Under the pieces are notes generated by a model. The model saw only the letters and a list, made by a program, of their open reading frames with translations. It was not told the origin of the DNA and did not search any database. DNA of 5,728 bases. It comes from Dysgonomonas sp. Lineage in GTDB: Bacteria; Bacteroidota; Bacteroidia; Bacteroidales; Dysgonomonadaceae. The stretch's first letter is position 1; each line of letters begins with the position of its first letter. The stretch lies in assembly GCA_003523545.1 (NCBI GenBank), contig DQAM01000097.1, forward strand, positions 1 through 5,728, given 5' to 3'. This document shows positions 1 to 5,728 of this stretch, piece by piece. Made by a program: the position numbers and the translations under genes.

Positions 1-588
1 GGGGTTGCCATTTTATTGGCATCCATACTTGGCACAATAAAGGTGCTTAATGATAAGCTAAAAAAGGAAAAAGCAGAAAAAGAACTATATCAAAAGAATA
101 CAGATGTGCTTCTGGGTAAAATTCAAACATATAAAGTAAATGACAGTTTAAATGTTATTAGTATCGGAAAACTAGAACTTACATTATCAGAATATAAAAA
201 GTATCGTGCCGATGATTTGAGTTTAATTAGTGATCTTAAAATAGACAAAAAACGGCTGGAACAAATCACCACTACCCAAACCCAAACCATATATGAATTG
301 AAAGGATCGGTAAGGGATAGTATTGTTTATCGTGATAATTATATTGTTGACACTCTAAAATGTATATTGATACACAATAAATGGTTTGATCTGAAAGGAT
401 GCAGCAACCGAAATAATGATTTTTCTGGCACTTTCGAAAACCGGGATAGCTTACTTTATATAGAACATATAGTTCCCAAAAAGTTCTTATTCTTCAAATG
501 GGGTGTGAAAGAACGAAAACAAGAAATATTATCAAAAAACCCCAATACTAAAATAGTCAATGCCGAATATATTAGCATACGAAAATAA
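1..588 (+). CDS. DUF6549-like membrane-anchored coiled-coil protein, 5' end outside window
   Basis: The reading frame is open from base 1, so the true start lies to the left; the TTG at 16 is only an internal codon. The visible part is 195 residues. It begins with a hydrophobic stretch (GVAILLASILGTIKVL) that looks like the end of an N-terminal membrane helix. A charged, Lys/Glu-rich segment of about 70 residues follows, likely coiled coil, and then a soluble C-terminal domain with RDSIV, VDTLKC, FENRDSLLYIEHIVPKKF and WGVKERKQEI, ending in IRK. From memory these resemble DUF6549, a family of unknown function in Bacteroides prophages and conjugative elements. One helix plus coiled coil plus periplasmic tail is also the layout of phage inner-membrane spanins (Rz type), so a role in lysis is possible but is inference. 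It is the last plus-strand gene before the integrase and is followed by an intrinsic terminator, as expected at the end of a phage operon. Family assignment is moderately sure; function is unknown. Confidence 0.7.
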   Translation, partial: GVAILLASILGTIKVLNDKLKKEKAEKELYQKNTDVLLGKIQTYKVNDSLNVISIGKLELTLSEYKKYRADDLSLISDLKIDKKRLEQITTTQTQTIYELKGSVRDSIVYRDNYIVDTLKCILIHNKWFDLKGCSNRNNDFSGTFENRDSLLYIEHIVPKKFLFFKWGVKERKQEILSKNPNTKIVNAEYISIRK

Positions 589-589
589 A

Positions 590-617
590 ACATTTGAATT
601 ACCACAATAACAAATGT
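590..617 (-). terminator. Possible weak terminator of the integrase gene
   Basis: Seven-base arms ACATTTG (590-596) and CAAATGT (611-617) are perfect inverted repeats around a 14-base loop, in which three further pairs (TTA/TAA) can form with a bulge. Read on the minus strand, the hairpin is just downstream of the integrase stop codon and is followed by TTTATTTTC, whose T residues overlap the stop codon of the convergent plus-strand gene. There is no T-run on the plus-strand side. The stem is AT-rich and the loop large, so this is a weak candidate. Confidence 0.35.
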
Positions 618-620
618 AGT

Positions 621-2027
621 TTACTTATTAAGGGTGCTTTGCTGTGATAGCAAGGCATCTTTTTTTGTTTTATCTTCTTCTGGTTGTTTGCCGCTAAAAT
701 ATGGATGATCTATAAGACGCTTGGCATTATCTTCTGCCGAAACTTTAATATATCTAATTGTCTGTTCAATTTTTGAGTGTCCAAGAATTTCTTGTATGAA
801 TTTTAAATCCACACCAGCTAAATACATATTTGTTGCACCGGATCGGCGTGCTGTATGGGATGTGATAAATTCGTATTTAGGGCTTACAGATTCAATTCTT
901 TTGCCCCCTCTGGTTTTGGTTAGAATTACATCTTCATCAATACCTGCCAATTTCCCAATGGCTTTGATTTGCTTATTGTGCTTTTGATCGGATATAGGTG
1001 ATGGTAATATATTGTTTCTTCGTTTCAATAGTTCCCTTAACTGGTGATGCATGGGGATATATACTTTTTTATCCTTTTTTACAGTCCATATGCGAATAAT
1101 ATCTTCATTGAAATGTAAAGCATCCAAGCGTGAATAATCGGAATGTCTAAGGGCTGTAAAGCATCCGAATAAAAACCGATCCCTTTCTTCACTCAATGAT
1201 TTAATGGTAGTTTTCAAGTTTTGATTCTTATAGCCATGTTTACGAAGCAAATCTTCCGTTATTTCAAGATTATAAATTCGTTGAATCTCATCTTGGTTTA
1301 AATATATAGAATCTGTATCTTCCTTTTCTGATTTGAAATCCTTATCCATGAACCCGGAAAAATCATGTACTTTTTTTCCCTTGGATTCATTCATAAATAG
1401 GGTGATGTTCTTGAATAAAGCCCCTATATAGTTCTTTGTATAGCTTAGACGCTTTTCTTCGATAACTTTCCCATCCTTATCTTTCTTTTGGCTTTTGACA
1501 TAAGTAGAATGCACCATCCAATTTTTGAATTTATTGTAAAAATCAATATCTATATCAATAAATCGTAAACGTGTCTTGTGTGCTTCTTCAAATTCTTTTA
1601 GCTTATTGATAGTGGTGGTGTAGCCCTTTTTTGTACGTTCTGTTTTGGTTGAGGTATCCCGGTAGTATTCGGCAAATTTTACAAGATATTGTTCTTCTTC
1701 GTTTTCAATAACGCCCCCAGCTTCTATATTCCGTTTTCTAATTATATCATCTACTTTATCCTTTACCATCTTAGGTGTAGGGATAATTAACCCAAAGCCA
1801 TTAATGGCATCTTCGATTAAAGAAGCCCAATCATCAAGCCGGGTATTTATATGGGATGCTTCTGGGTAATCTCTAACAGTACGGCATCGGTGGCTTTTTT
1901 CATTCCAATATTTAGGTATTACACTTTCACCTATAGATATAGTATACCTTTGTCCTTTGTGCCGGATTATTGCACGAAGTGCAGACACAGGATTGTTCGG
2001 GGTGTTGAGGTAGAAGCCAACTTTCAT
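621..2027 (-). CDS. Tyrosine recombinase / phage-type integrase
   Basis: This 468-residue protein is a full-length Bacteroidetes site-specific integrase (XerD/lambda-Int superfamily), which cuts and rejoins attP and attB through a 3'-phosphotyrosine intermediate. Residues about 1-50 (FYLNT, IRHKGQRYTISIG, IPKYWN) match the N-terminal Arm DNA-binding domain. Residues about 113-215 are the SAM-like core-binding domain. The catalytic domain follows, with all expected residues visible: R294 in TALRHSD, a lysine in the beta-hairpin VKKDKKVYIP (about 318-321), H391 and R394 in HTARRSG, H417 in LGHS, and the nucleophile Y426 in IRYIKV. The enzyme should therefore be active. The ATG at 2027 puts the Arm domain right at the N-terminus; there is no Shine-Dalgarno, as usual in this phylum. 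The gene starts about 125 bp from tRNA-Leu and is convergent with the DUF6549-like gene, marking the end of an integrated element. Whether that is a phage or a conjugative element cannot be told from this protein. Confidence 0.95.
   Translation of the reverse strand: MKVGFYLNTPNNPVSALRAIIRHKGQRYTISIGESVIPKYWNEKSHRCRTVRDYPEASHINTRLDDWASLIEDAINGFGLIIPTPKMVKDKVDDIIRKRNIEAGGVIENEEEQYLVKFAEYYRDTSTKTERTKKGYTTTINKLKEFEEAHKTRLRFIDIDIDFYNKFKNWMVHSTYVKSQKKDKDGKVIEEKRLSYTKNYIGALFKNITLFMNESKGKKVHDFSGFMDKDFKSEKEDTDSIYLNQDEIQRIYNLEITEDLLRKHGYKNQNLKTTIKSLSEERDRFLFGCFTALRHSDYSRLDALHFNEDIIRIWTVKKDKKVYIPMHHQLRELLKRRNNILPSPISDQKHNKQIKAIGKLAGIDEDVILTKTRGGKRIESVSPKYEFITSHTARRSGATNMYLAGVDLKFIQEILGHSKIEQTIRYIKVSAEDNAKRLIDHPYFSGKQPEEDKTKKDALLSQQSTLNK
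630..667 (+). terminator. Intrinsic terminator of the plus-strand element operon, inside the integrase gene
   Basis: On the plus strand, 633-643 (GGTGCTTTGCT) pairs with 649-659 (AGCAAGGCATC) to give an 11-bp stem with two G-U wobbles and a five-base loop (GTGAT). It is followed at once by seven T residues (660-666). One or two further pairs extend the base. The minus strand lacks a T-run after the hairpin, so it works in one direction only and would stop transcription arriving from the DUF6549-like gene. The whole hairpin lies within the coding sequence for the integrase C-terminal tail (ALLSQQSTL). Confidence 0.75.
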
Positions 2028-2070
2028 AATTATGGAACGTTTTGTGGAACAAACAAGTTACTTATTGGCT

Positions 2071-2078
2071 CAAATATA
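2071..2078 (-). promoter_or_regulatory. Putative integrase promoter, -7 box TATATTTG
   Basis: The minus strand reads TATATTTG, an exact match to the Bacteroidetes -7 consensus TAnnTTTG. It would place transcription start near 2064 and give a leader of about 37 bases before the integrase ATG at 2027. No good TTTG -33 box is present about 19 bases upstream, where the tRNA terminator hairpin lies instead, so the promoter may be weak or need an activator. The leader carries two GGAAC copies on the plus strand (2034-2038 and 2046-2050), 12 bp apart. Confidence 0.45.
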
Positions 2079-2080
2079 AT

Positions 2081-2116
2081 AAAAAAATAAAGGTCTAACA
2101 CTGTTAAACCTTTATT
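2081..2116 (-). terminator. Intrinsic terminator of the tRNA-Gly/tRNA-Leu transcript
   Basis: Positions 2086-2100 and 2102-2116 are inverted repeats of 15 bases with one mismatch around a single central base. On the minus-strand RNA the mismatch becomes a G-U pair, so the stem is continuous apart from the bases needed for the loop. Seven T residues on the minus strand (2087 down to 2081) follow immediately, and no T-run follows on the plus strand. It lies about 37 bases past the 3' end of tRNA-Leu, the expected place for the end of this stable-RNA transcript. It also insulates the integrase gene from tRNA transcription. Confidence 0.8.
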
Positions 2117-2152
2117 AATTACCTATTTTACGATAAATAGGGAAACGAATTG

Positions 2153-2235
2153 TACTCGGAGCGGGACTTGAACCCGCACAACCTAATGGTCACAAGATTT
2201 TAAGTCTTGCGTGTCTACCATTCCACCATCCGAGC
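2153..2235 (-). tRNA. tRNA-Leu(UAA)
   Basis: The minus strand folds as a class II tRNA. The acceptor stem is GCTCGGA / TCCGAGT with the G1-U72 wobble also known in E. coli tRNA-Leu. The D-arm region reads TGGTGGAATGGTAGACAC. The anticodon arm is CAAGA-CTTAAAA-TCTTG, with anticodon TAA at plus positions 2200-2202. A long variable arm follows (ACC-ATTA-GGT), then T-arm GCGGG-TTCAAGT-CCCGC and discriminator A73 at 2153. CCA is not encoded; the next bases are CA then ATT. It lies 5 bases downstream of tRNA-Gly on the same transcript. Its 3' end faces the integrase gene and is the likely attachment target of the element. Confidence 0.96.
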
Positions 2236-2240
2236 ATCCT

Positions 2241-2316
<76 letters not shown>

Positions 2317-2327
2317 ATTTACGTCTG

Positions 2328-2359
2328 CAAAGATATAGTCATTTTTTTTTACTTCAAAA
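2328..2359 (-). promoter_or_regulatory. Bacteroidetes-type promoter of the tRNA-Gly/tRNA-Leu transcript
   Basis: The minus strand carries TATCTTTG (2335 down to 2328), an exact TAnnTTTG -7 box. TTTTG (2359 down to 2355) serves as the -33 box, separated by 19 bases, which is the ideal spacing for the phylum's primary sigma factor. Transcription would start a few bases before the 5' end of tRNA-Gly at 2316. The spacer is A-rich on the minus strand, as in strong stable-RNA promoters. Confidence 0.75.
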
Positions 2360-2360
2360 T

Positions 2361-2389
2361 TTTTGGCGAAAAAGAATTTAATATCTTTG
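2361..2389 (+). promoter_or_regulatory. Putative dprA promoter
   Basis: The plus strand has TTTTG at 2361-2365 and TATCTTTG at 2382-2389, matching the Bacteroidetes -33 and -7 boxes with a slightly short 16-base spacer. Transcription would begin near 2395, leaving a leader of only about 13 AT-rich bases before the dprA ATG at 2408 and no Shine-Dalgarno. The -33 box lies one base from that of the divergent tRNA promoter. Confidence 0.6.
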
Positions 2390-2407
2390 ATTCTTATTTT
2401 ATAAATT

Positions 2408-3523
2408 ATGGATAACAATTCGGCAAAGCTGCTTTATCGGATAGCACTTACAAAAATCAATGGAATAGGAGATGTCTTAGCTCGTAACCTGCTGGAGGCA
2501 ATCGGAGACGAAGAGCAGATTTTTAAATCAAATAAAAAACAATTGATGTCTGTGCCGGGCATATCGACGGTATTAGCTTCTGAAATACTTCATCCTGAAG
2601 TTTTACCGAAAGCGGAAAAAGAACTTCAATTTGTAGAGAAAAATAAAATCCAGATTTTCTTTTATAAAGACCAGGGTTATCCTGCCAGGATAAAGGAATG
2701 TGTAGATGCTCCCATTATCTTATACTATAAGGGAAATACAGACCTGAACAATCTGAAGATTATCAGTATAGTGGGAACGCGTAAATCGACCAGGTATGGA
2801 ACCGATTTCTGCGATAATTTCTTACAGGACATTTCATCTGTTTTTCCGGATGCATTGATTGTAAGCGGTCTGGCGTATGGTATAGATGTGGCAGCTCATA
2901 AATCAGCTTTGAAAAATAGTATGCCTACTGTAGGGGTACTTGCGCATGGATTAGATAGGATATATCCGTCGAGCCATCGTAAAACAGCCGTTGAGATGTT
3001 GGAAAAGGGTGGGTTGCTGACAGAGTTTCCGAGCGGTACAGAACCCGATAAGTTTAATTTTGTACGACGCAACCGGATAGTGGCCGGAATGGCAGATGCT
3101 GTTATAATTGTACAGTCGGGTTCAAAAGGCGGGTCTTTGATTACTGCTGAGCTGGCTAATTCTTATGATAAAGATGTTTTTGCAGTCCCCGGCCGTATTA
3201 CAGATCAGGAGTCGGTCGGTTGTAACCTTTTGATTGAGCAGAATAAGGCTGCTTTACTGCAATCTGCCGATAGCTTTATCCGCTTTATGAGATGGGATAG
3301 TCCGAAAAAGGATAATAAGGTTAAGCAGAAAGAATTGTTTTTAGACCTTACGGAAGAAGAACAGGGAGTATATGATTTATTAATAGAAATGGGCCCCCTC
3401 CATATCAATTTTCTGGTAAACCAATTGGGAGTACCCATGTCTGTACTTTTATCTACACTTCTGTCAATGGAGATGAAAGGTGTGCTCCGTGCAGGCGTAG
3501 GTAATATATATCATTTAAATTAA
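2408..3523 (+). CDS. dprA: DNA-processing protein DprA (Smf)
   Basis: This 371-residue protein has the full DprA layout. In other bacteria DprA binds incoming single-stranded DNA in the cytoplasm during natural transformation, loads RecA and protects the strand; in non-competent species it may assist recombination more generally. Residues about 5-65 form the N-terminal helix-hairpin-helix/SAM-like region (INGIGDVLARNLLEAIG, VPGISTVLASEIL). Residues about 80-290 are the Rossmann-fold core with the family signatures IVGTRKSTRYG (121-131), SGLAYGIDVAAHKSAL (153-168), GLDRIYPSSH (181-190), RRNRIVAGMAD (220-230), GSKGGSLITAELA (238-250) and VFAVPGR (257-263). After a charged linker, residues about 310-371 fit the C-terminal winged-helix (DprA_WH) domain. 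Length is normal and nothing is broken. The ATG at 2408 follows the putative promoter closely and gives the usual N-terminus. It is divergent from the tRNA pair and appears to be a single-gene unit. Confidence 0.96.
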   Translation: MDNNSAKLLYRIALTKINGIGDVLARNLLEAIGDEEQIFKSNKKQLMSVPGISTVLASEILHPEVLPKAEKELQFVEKNKIQIFFYKDQGYPARIKECVDAPIILYYKGNTDLNNLKIISIVGTRKSTRYGTDFCDNFLQDISSVFPDALIVSGLAYGIDVAAHKSALKNSMPTVGVLAHGLDRIYPSSHRKTAVEMLEKGGLLTEFPSGTEPDKFNFVRRNRIVAGMADAVIIVQSGSKGGSLITAELANSYDKDVFAVPGRITDQESVGCNLLIEQNKAALLQSADSFIRFMRWDSPKKDNKVKQKELFLDLTEEEQGVYDLLIEMGPLHINFLVNQLGVPMSVLLSTLLSMEMKGVLRAGVGNIYHLN

Positions 3524-3529
3524 GAAATC

Positions 3530-5689
3530 TTATTCGTTTGAGATAAAAGCATATACATTTCCTCCATAATCACAGGCAATAAGTATATTGCCCGAGAGAG
3601 CTGCTGTGCTGAAAACAGGTGCGCCGAGGTTGATTTTCTGAAAAATTAGTCCGGTTTCGGAATTTACTACATATAGATAGCCGTCGGAAGCTCCGAAATA
3701 AATAGCATCTTTCGAACCTGTGATGCTGGTTTCTACACTTGCAGAGGGATATGTAGTATAAGGAGCAGTGAATACTAACGATGGATTTGTAGATATATTC
3801 CACTTTATAGCTAAAGATTCTTTATCTAATGCGATAATGCCTTTGTCGGCTGTACCGGAAATTATTTCTTTTTCTCCTATATACGGCGTAGAAGTCACGT
3901 CCACATTGTAACCAAGTTCCTTTTTAGCTATAATCTTCCCATCTGTCGGATTGATAATAAAAAAACTCTTATTAGAAATTATGTATAGTTTTCCCTCATG
4001 ATAAGAAGGAGATGCGCCTCTGTTGCTCATTCCATCCTCAGATATTTTCCATAAAAATTCTCCCGTTTTGATATCATTTCCATACAAAGCTCCCCATTGA
4101 GAGCCGCTGATGATTACATTATCCGCTATGGTCAAGGTCGTAGTCGCGGCTTCGTTTTTTTTCCATCCCGTGTTTTGCCAGATTACATCACCTGTATTTA
4201 TATTAATGGCACTCATATATAATCCTGTACCTGCATATACTATCTCATTTTCAATGGTAAGCCCTTCCGTTAGATAAGGGTATGATCCGGTATCCAGTTT
4301 TTTCTCCCATCTGAGCTTCCCGGTCGATGCATCTATCGCGTATAAAAAACTTTCCGCATCTTGAGCAAGTATGATTCCCGATTGATAAGCTATCGTGTTT
4401 TTGATAGAATTGCGGGCAGGATACTTCCATACTAATCTGCCGGTCTGTAAATCGAAAGCCGACACAGACGATTTAGGCTGTGTATTGTCGTCGGTTGATG
4501 CAACAAATACTTTGGATTCACCAATCACCGGAGAAGCCATAAATATATTTGCTCCTACATTATTCGACCATAGAAGATTAAGTTTATTCCCTACCGAAAA
4601 ATTATTTCCGCCTGTATGCTGTGCATTTTTCAAAAGTGTGTTCCAGTCCTCACCTTCGATTAATTTAACAGGTGTATCTTTATTGTAAAGGAATATTTGA
4701 GTAGAAGACGCTTCTTCTCCATTACTAAATAAAGCTTTTATTTCGAGCGATAATTTCTTACCTGAGTATAGGGAAGGGATAGTGATTTCTTTATACCAGT
4801 TCCAGTCAGAACGGTTTTCCTCTATATTTCCGCTTGAAAGAATTTCTTTACTTTCAACATCAACTATAAGATAAGCCACTTCTTTTGTTTCAGCATTAGA
4901 ATTATATATATTGGCCGATAATGGCAAATTCCCATTAACTTCTAAAGGAGAATTCTGATTACGCTGTGGAGAAACGATGGCAATCTGCGGCTTAATAAAT
5001 GGGTATCTTAAAAAAGTAGTAACACTATTGTCTGCCGCTATATTGATAACCCGGAAAGCAGATGCCGAATGGTCAATCCCTCCTTTATCCAATGTACCTG
5101 TACAGATGGTATATACACCATTCTGATTACGTACATAATTGTAATGCCAGTGTCCATATATCCATGCTTTGATATCATAATCGCGGAAATCGATAAATTC
5201 TTTTTCATTTATCCCGAAAATAAAGTTATCGCTTGTTGTAAGTATATCGTGATTGAAAACAACCAGTGACTGTCCCTGCTTCATATTCCGCAGGTCGTTC
5301 ACCAGCCATCTGTACACCTCTTCTTTTGTATAGCTTGGGCGATGATCCCCGTGTGCCATAGGTGTCATAACATAATGGATATTGCCTATATCAAATGAAT
5401 ACCAGGTAGGACCGTATATCGATTCGTACAATTCTTCACCATAATTACCCTTTACCAAGTCGTGATTTCCTATTCCGTAATAGACGGGTACACCCATTGT
5501 TTCGCTGTTTACAGACTTAATATGTGTTCTCAGGCCGTTCTCGTAGCAGATATCTCCTGTATGTATTAGAAATGCAGGCTTCTCATTTTGTATGTAGTTT
5601 TTCAGATATGTAGTCCATATTCCTGTTCCCGAATTATGTATTTCGGTATCGGTTATCTGGATAAAAGAGTGTTCAACAGCTTTTGTCAT
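3530..5689 (-). CDS. Metallophosphoesterase with Ig-like domain and PQQ-type beta-propeller; 5' end doubtful
   Basis: This 719-residue protein begins with a calcineurin-like phosphoesterase domain (about 7-215), whose members use two metal ions to hydrolyse phosphomonoesters or diesters. Metal-site motifs are visible: D14 in TDTEIH, GD at 45-46, GNHD at 74-77, H147 in FNHD, and GHWH at 179-182. Motif I reads D-x-E rather than the usual D-x-H. A beta-rich, Ig-like linker spans about 233-336. Residues about 370-719 form a propeller of the PQQ/quinoprotein-like fold, with seven strands of the type 'AxDxxTGxxxW' at 411, 450, 493, 537, 577, 619 and 673; nothing shows that PQQ is bound. Such fusions are normally exported in Bacteroidetes, yet this one starts MTKAVEHSFIQITD with no signal peptide. 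The ATG at 5689 is the only start that keeps D14; an in-frame TAA lies three codons upstream, in the loop of a large palindrome. The gene may thus lack its true 5' end. It converges on dprA with a 6-bp gap. The substrate is unknown. Confidence 0.88.
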   Translation of the reverse strand: MTKAVEHSFIQITDTEIHNSGTGIWTTYLKNYIQNEKPAFLIHTGDICYENGLRTHIKSVNSETMGVPVYYGIGNHDLVKGNYGEELYESIYGPTWYSFDIGNIHYVMTPMAHGDHRPSYTKEEVYRWLVNDLRNMKQGQSLVVFNHDILTTSDNFIFGINEKEFIDFRDYDIKAWIYGHWHYNYVRNQNGVYTICTGTLDKGGIDHSASAFRVINIAADNSVTTFLRYPFIKPQIAIVSPQRNQNSPLEVNGNLPLSANIYNSNAETKEVAYLIVDVESKEILSSGNIEENRSDWNWYKEITIPSLYSGKKLSLEIKALFSNGEEASSTQIFLYNKDTPVKLIEGEDWNTLLKNAQHTGGNNFSVGNKLNLLWSNNVGANIFMASPVIGESKVFVASTDDNTQPKSSVSAFDLQTGRLVWKYPARNSIKNTIAYQSGIILAQDAESFLYAIDASTGKLRWEKKLDTGSYPYLTEGLTIENEIVYAGTGLYMSAININTGDVIWQNTGWKKNEAATTTLTIADNVIISGSQWGALYGNDIKTGEFLWKISEDGMSNRGASPSYHEGKLYIISNKSFFIINPTDGKIIAKKELGYNVDVTSTPYIGEKEIISGTADKGIIALDKESLAIKWNISTNPSLVFTAPYTTYPSASVETSITGSKDAIYFGASDGYLYVVNSETGLIFQKINLGAPVFSTAALSGNILIACDYGGNVYAFISNE

Positions 5690-5728
5690 TTCATTTTATT
5701 CTGGAAGAAAATGAAATGACAAAAGCTG
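5677..5728. repeat. Perfect 21-bp inverted repeat at the start of the phosphoesterase gene and the window edge
   Basis: Positions 5677-5697 and 5708-5728 are exact reverse complements around a 10-base loop (ATTCTGGAAG). The left arm contains the start codon (5687-5689) and the first codons of the phosphoesterase gene. The right arm ends exactly at the window edge and may continue. On the minus-strand RNA the start codon would be buried in the stem. The sequence is either a native hairpin or the trace of a fold-back chimera at a contig end. The 10-base spacer is too short for a recombinase-inverted promoter segment. Confidence 0.9.

Noticed and set aside
269..287. Short ACCCAA-type tandem repeat in the DUF6549-like gene
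   Set aside because: It is only about two copies and encodes part of TTTQTQT; low complexity of this length needs no special explanation.
721..987. Plus-strand open frame opposite the integrase C-terminal domain
   Set aside because: It lies fully antisense to the catalytic core of the integrase and shows no recognisable domain or start signal.
1851..2090. Plus-strand open frame opposite the integrase N-terminus
   Set aside because: It runs from integrase coding sequence into the terminator region, and its composition is that of a frame shadow.
2153..2235. G1-U72 wobble in tRNA-Leu as a scar of integration
   Set aside because: The same G1-U72 pair with a GTA 3' end occurs in normal tRNA-Leu such as that of E. 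coli, so it is not unusual.
3519..3536. Shared bidirectional terminator between dprA and the phosphoesterase gene
   Set aside because: Only a TAAGA-AA-TCTTA palindrome with a two-base centre is present, which is too small to form a stable hairpin, and no T-run follows.
4395..4688. Plus-strand open frame inside the phosphoesterase/propeller gene
   Set aside because: It is antisense to conserved propeller blades with no independent support; the frames at 5069-5269 and 3570-3803 are dismissed for the same reason.
5677..5728. Phase-variable invertible promoter
   Set aside because: The inverted repeats are perfect, but the spacer is only 10 bases and holds no promoter, whereas invertible segments in Bacteroidales are usually a hundred bases or more.

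Overview
The window comes from an AT-rich chromosome of the Bacteroidetes, most likely order Bacteroidales. The evidence is promoters of the TTTG / TAnnTTTG type, starts without a Shine-Dalgarno sequence, a Bacteroidetes-style tyrosine recombinase, and a cargo protein that resembles DUF6549 of Bacteroides mobile elements. A Dysgonomonas- or Parabacteroides-like host would fit, but the sequence alone does not settle the genus.

Region 1 (1 to about 2152) is the end of an integrated element, probably a prophage, that continues beyond the left edge. It holds the 3' part of a membrane-anchored, coiled-coil DUF6549-like protein on the plus strand. Convergent to it is a full-length, apparently intact tyrosine integrase on the minus strand. 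The two genes end 32 bp apart. A strong plus-strand terminator lies inside the last codons of the integrase gene, and a weaker minus-strand terminator lies in the gap. The integrase start faces a tRNA-Leu gene, so the 3' end of that gene is the natural candidate attachment site.

Region 2 (2086 to 2407) is host sequence for tRNA-Gly(GCC) and tRNA-Leu(UAA), transcribed together on the minus strand from a consensus-like promoter. The pair ends in a near-perfect intrinsic terminator, and the U-tract of that terminator abuts the integrase -7 box. The tRNA promoter stands back to back with that of dprA, and the two -33 boxes form one small palindrome.

Region 3 (2408 to 3523) is dprA, the RecA loader for incoming single-stranded DNA.

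Region 4 (3530 to 5728) is a minus-strand gene converging on dprA with a 6-bp gap. It encodes a calcineurin-like metallophosphoesterase joined to an Ig-like domain and a PQQ-type beta-propeller. The protein looks extracytoplasmic by architecture but has no signal peptide. Its start lies in one arm of a perfect 21-bp inverted repeat that runs exactly to the window edge, so the 5' end may be damaged by an assembly or amplification fold-back.

I found no clear new defence or mobile system. The most useful anomalies are the terminal palindrome with the missing signal peptide, and the compact sharing of terminators, promoters and coding sequence at the element/tRNA junction.
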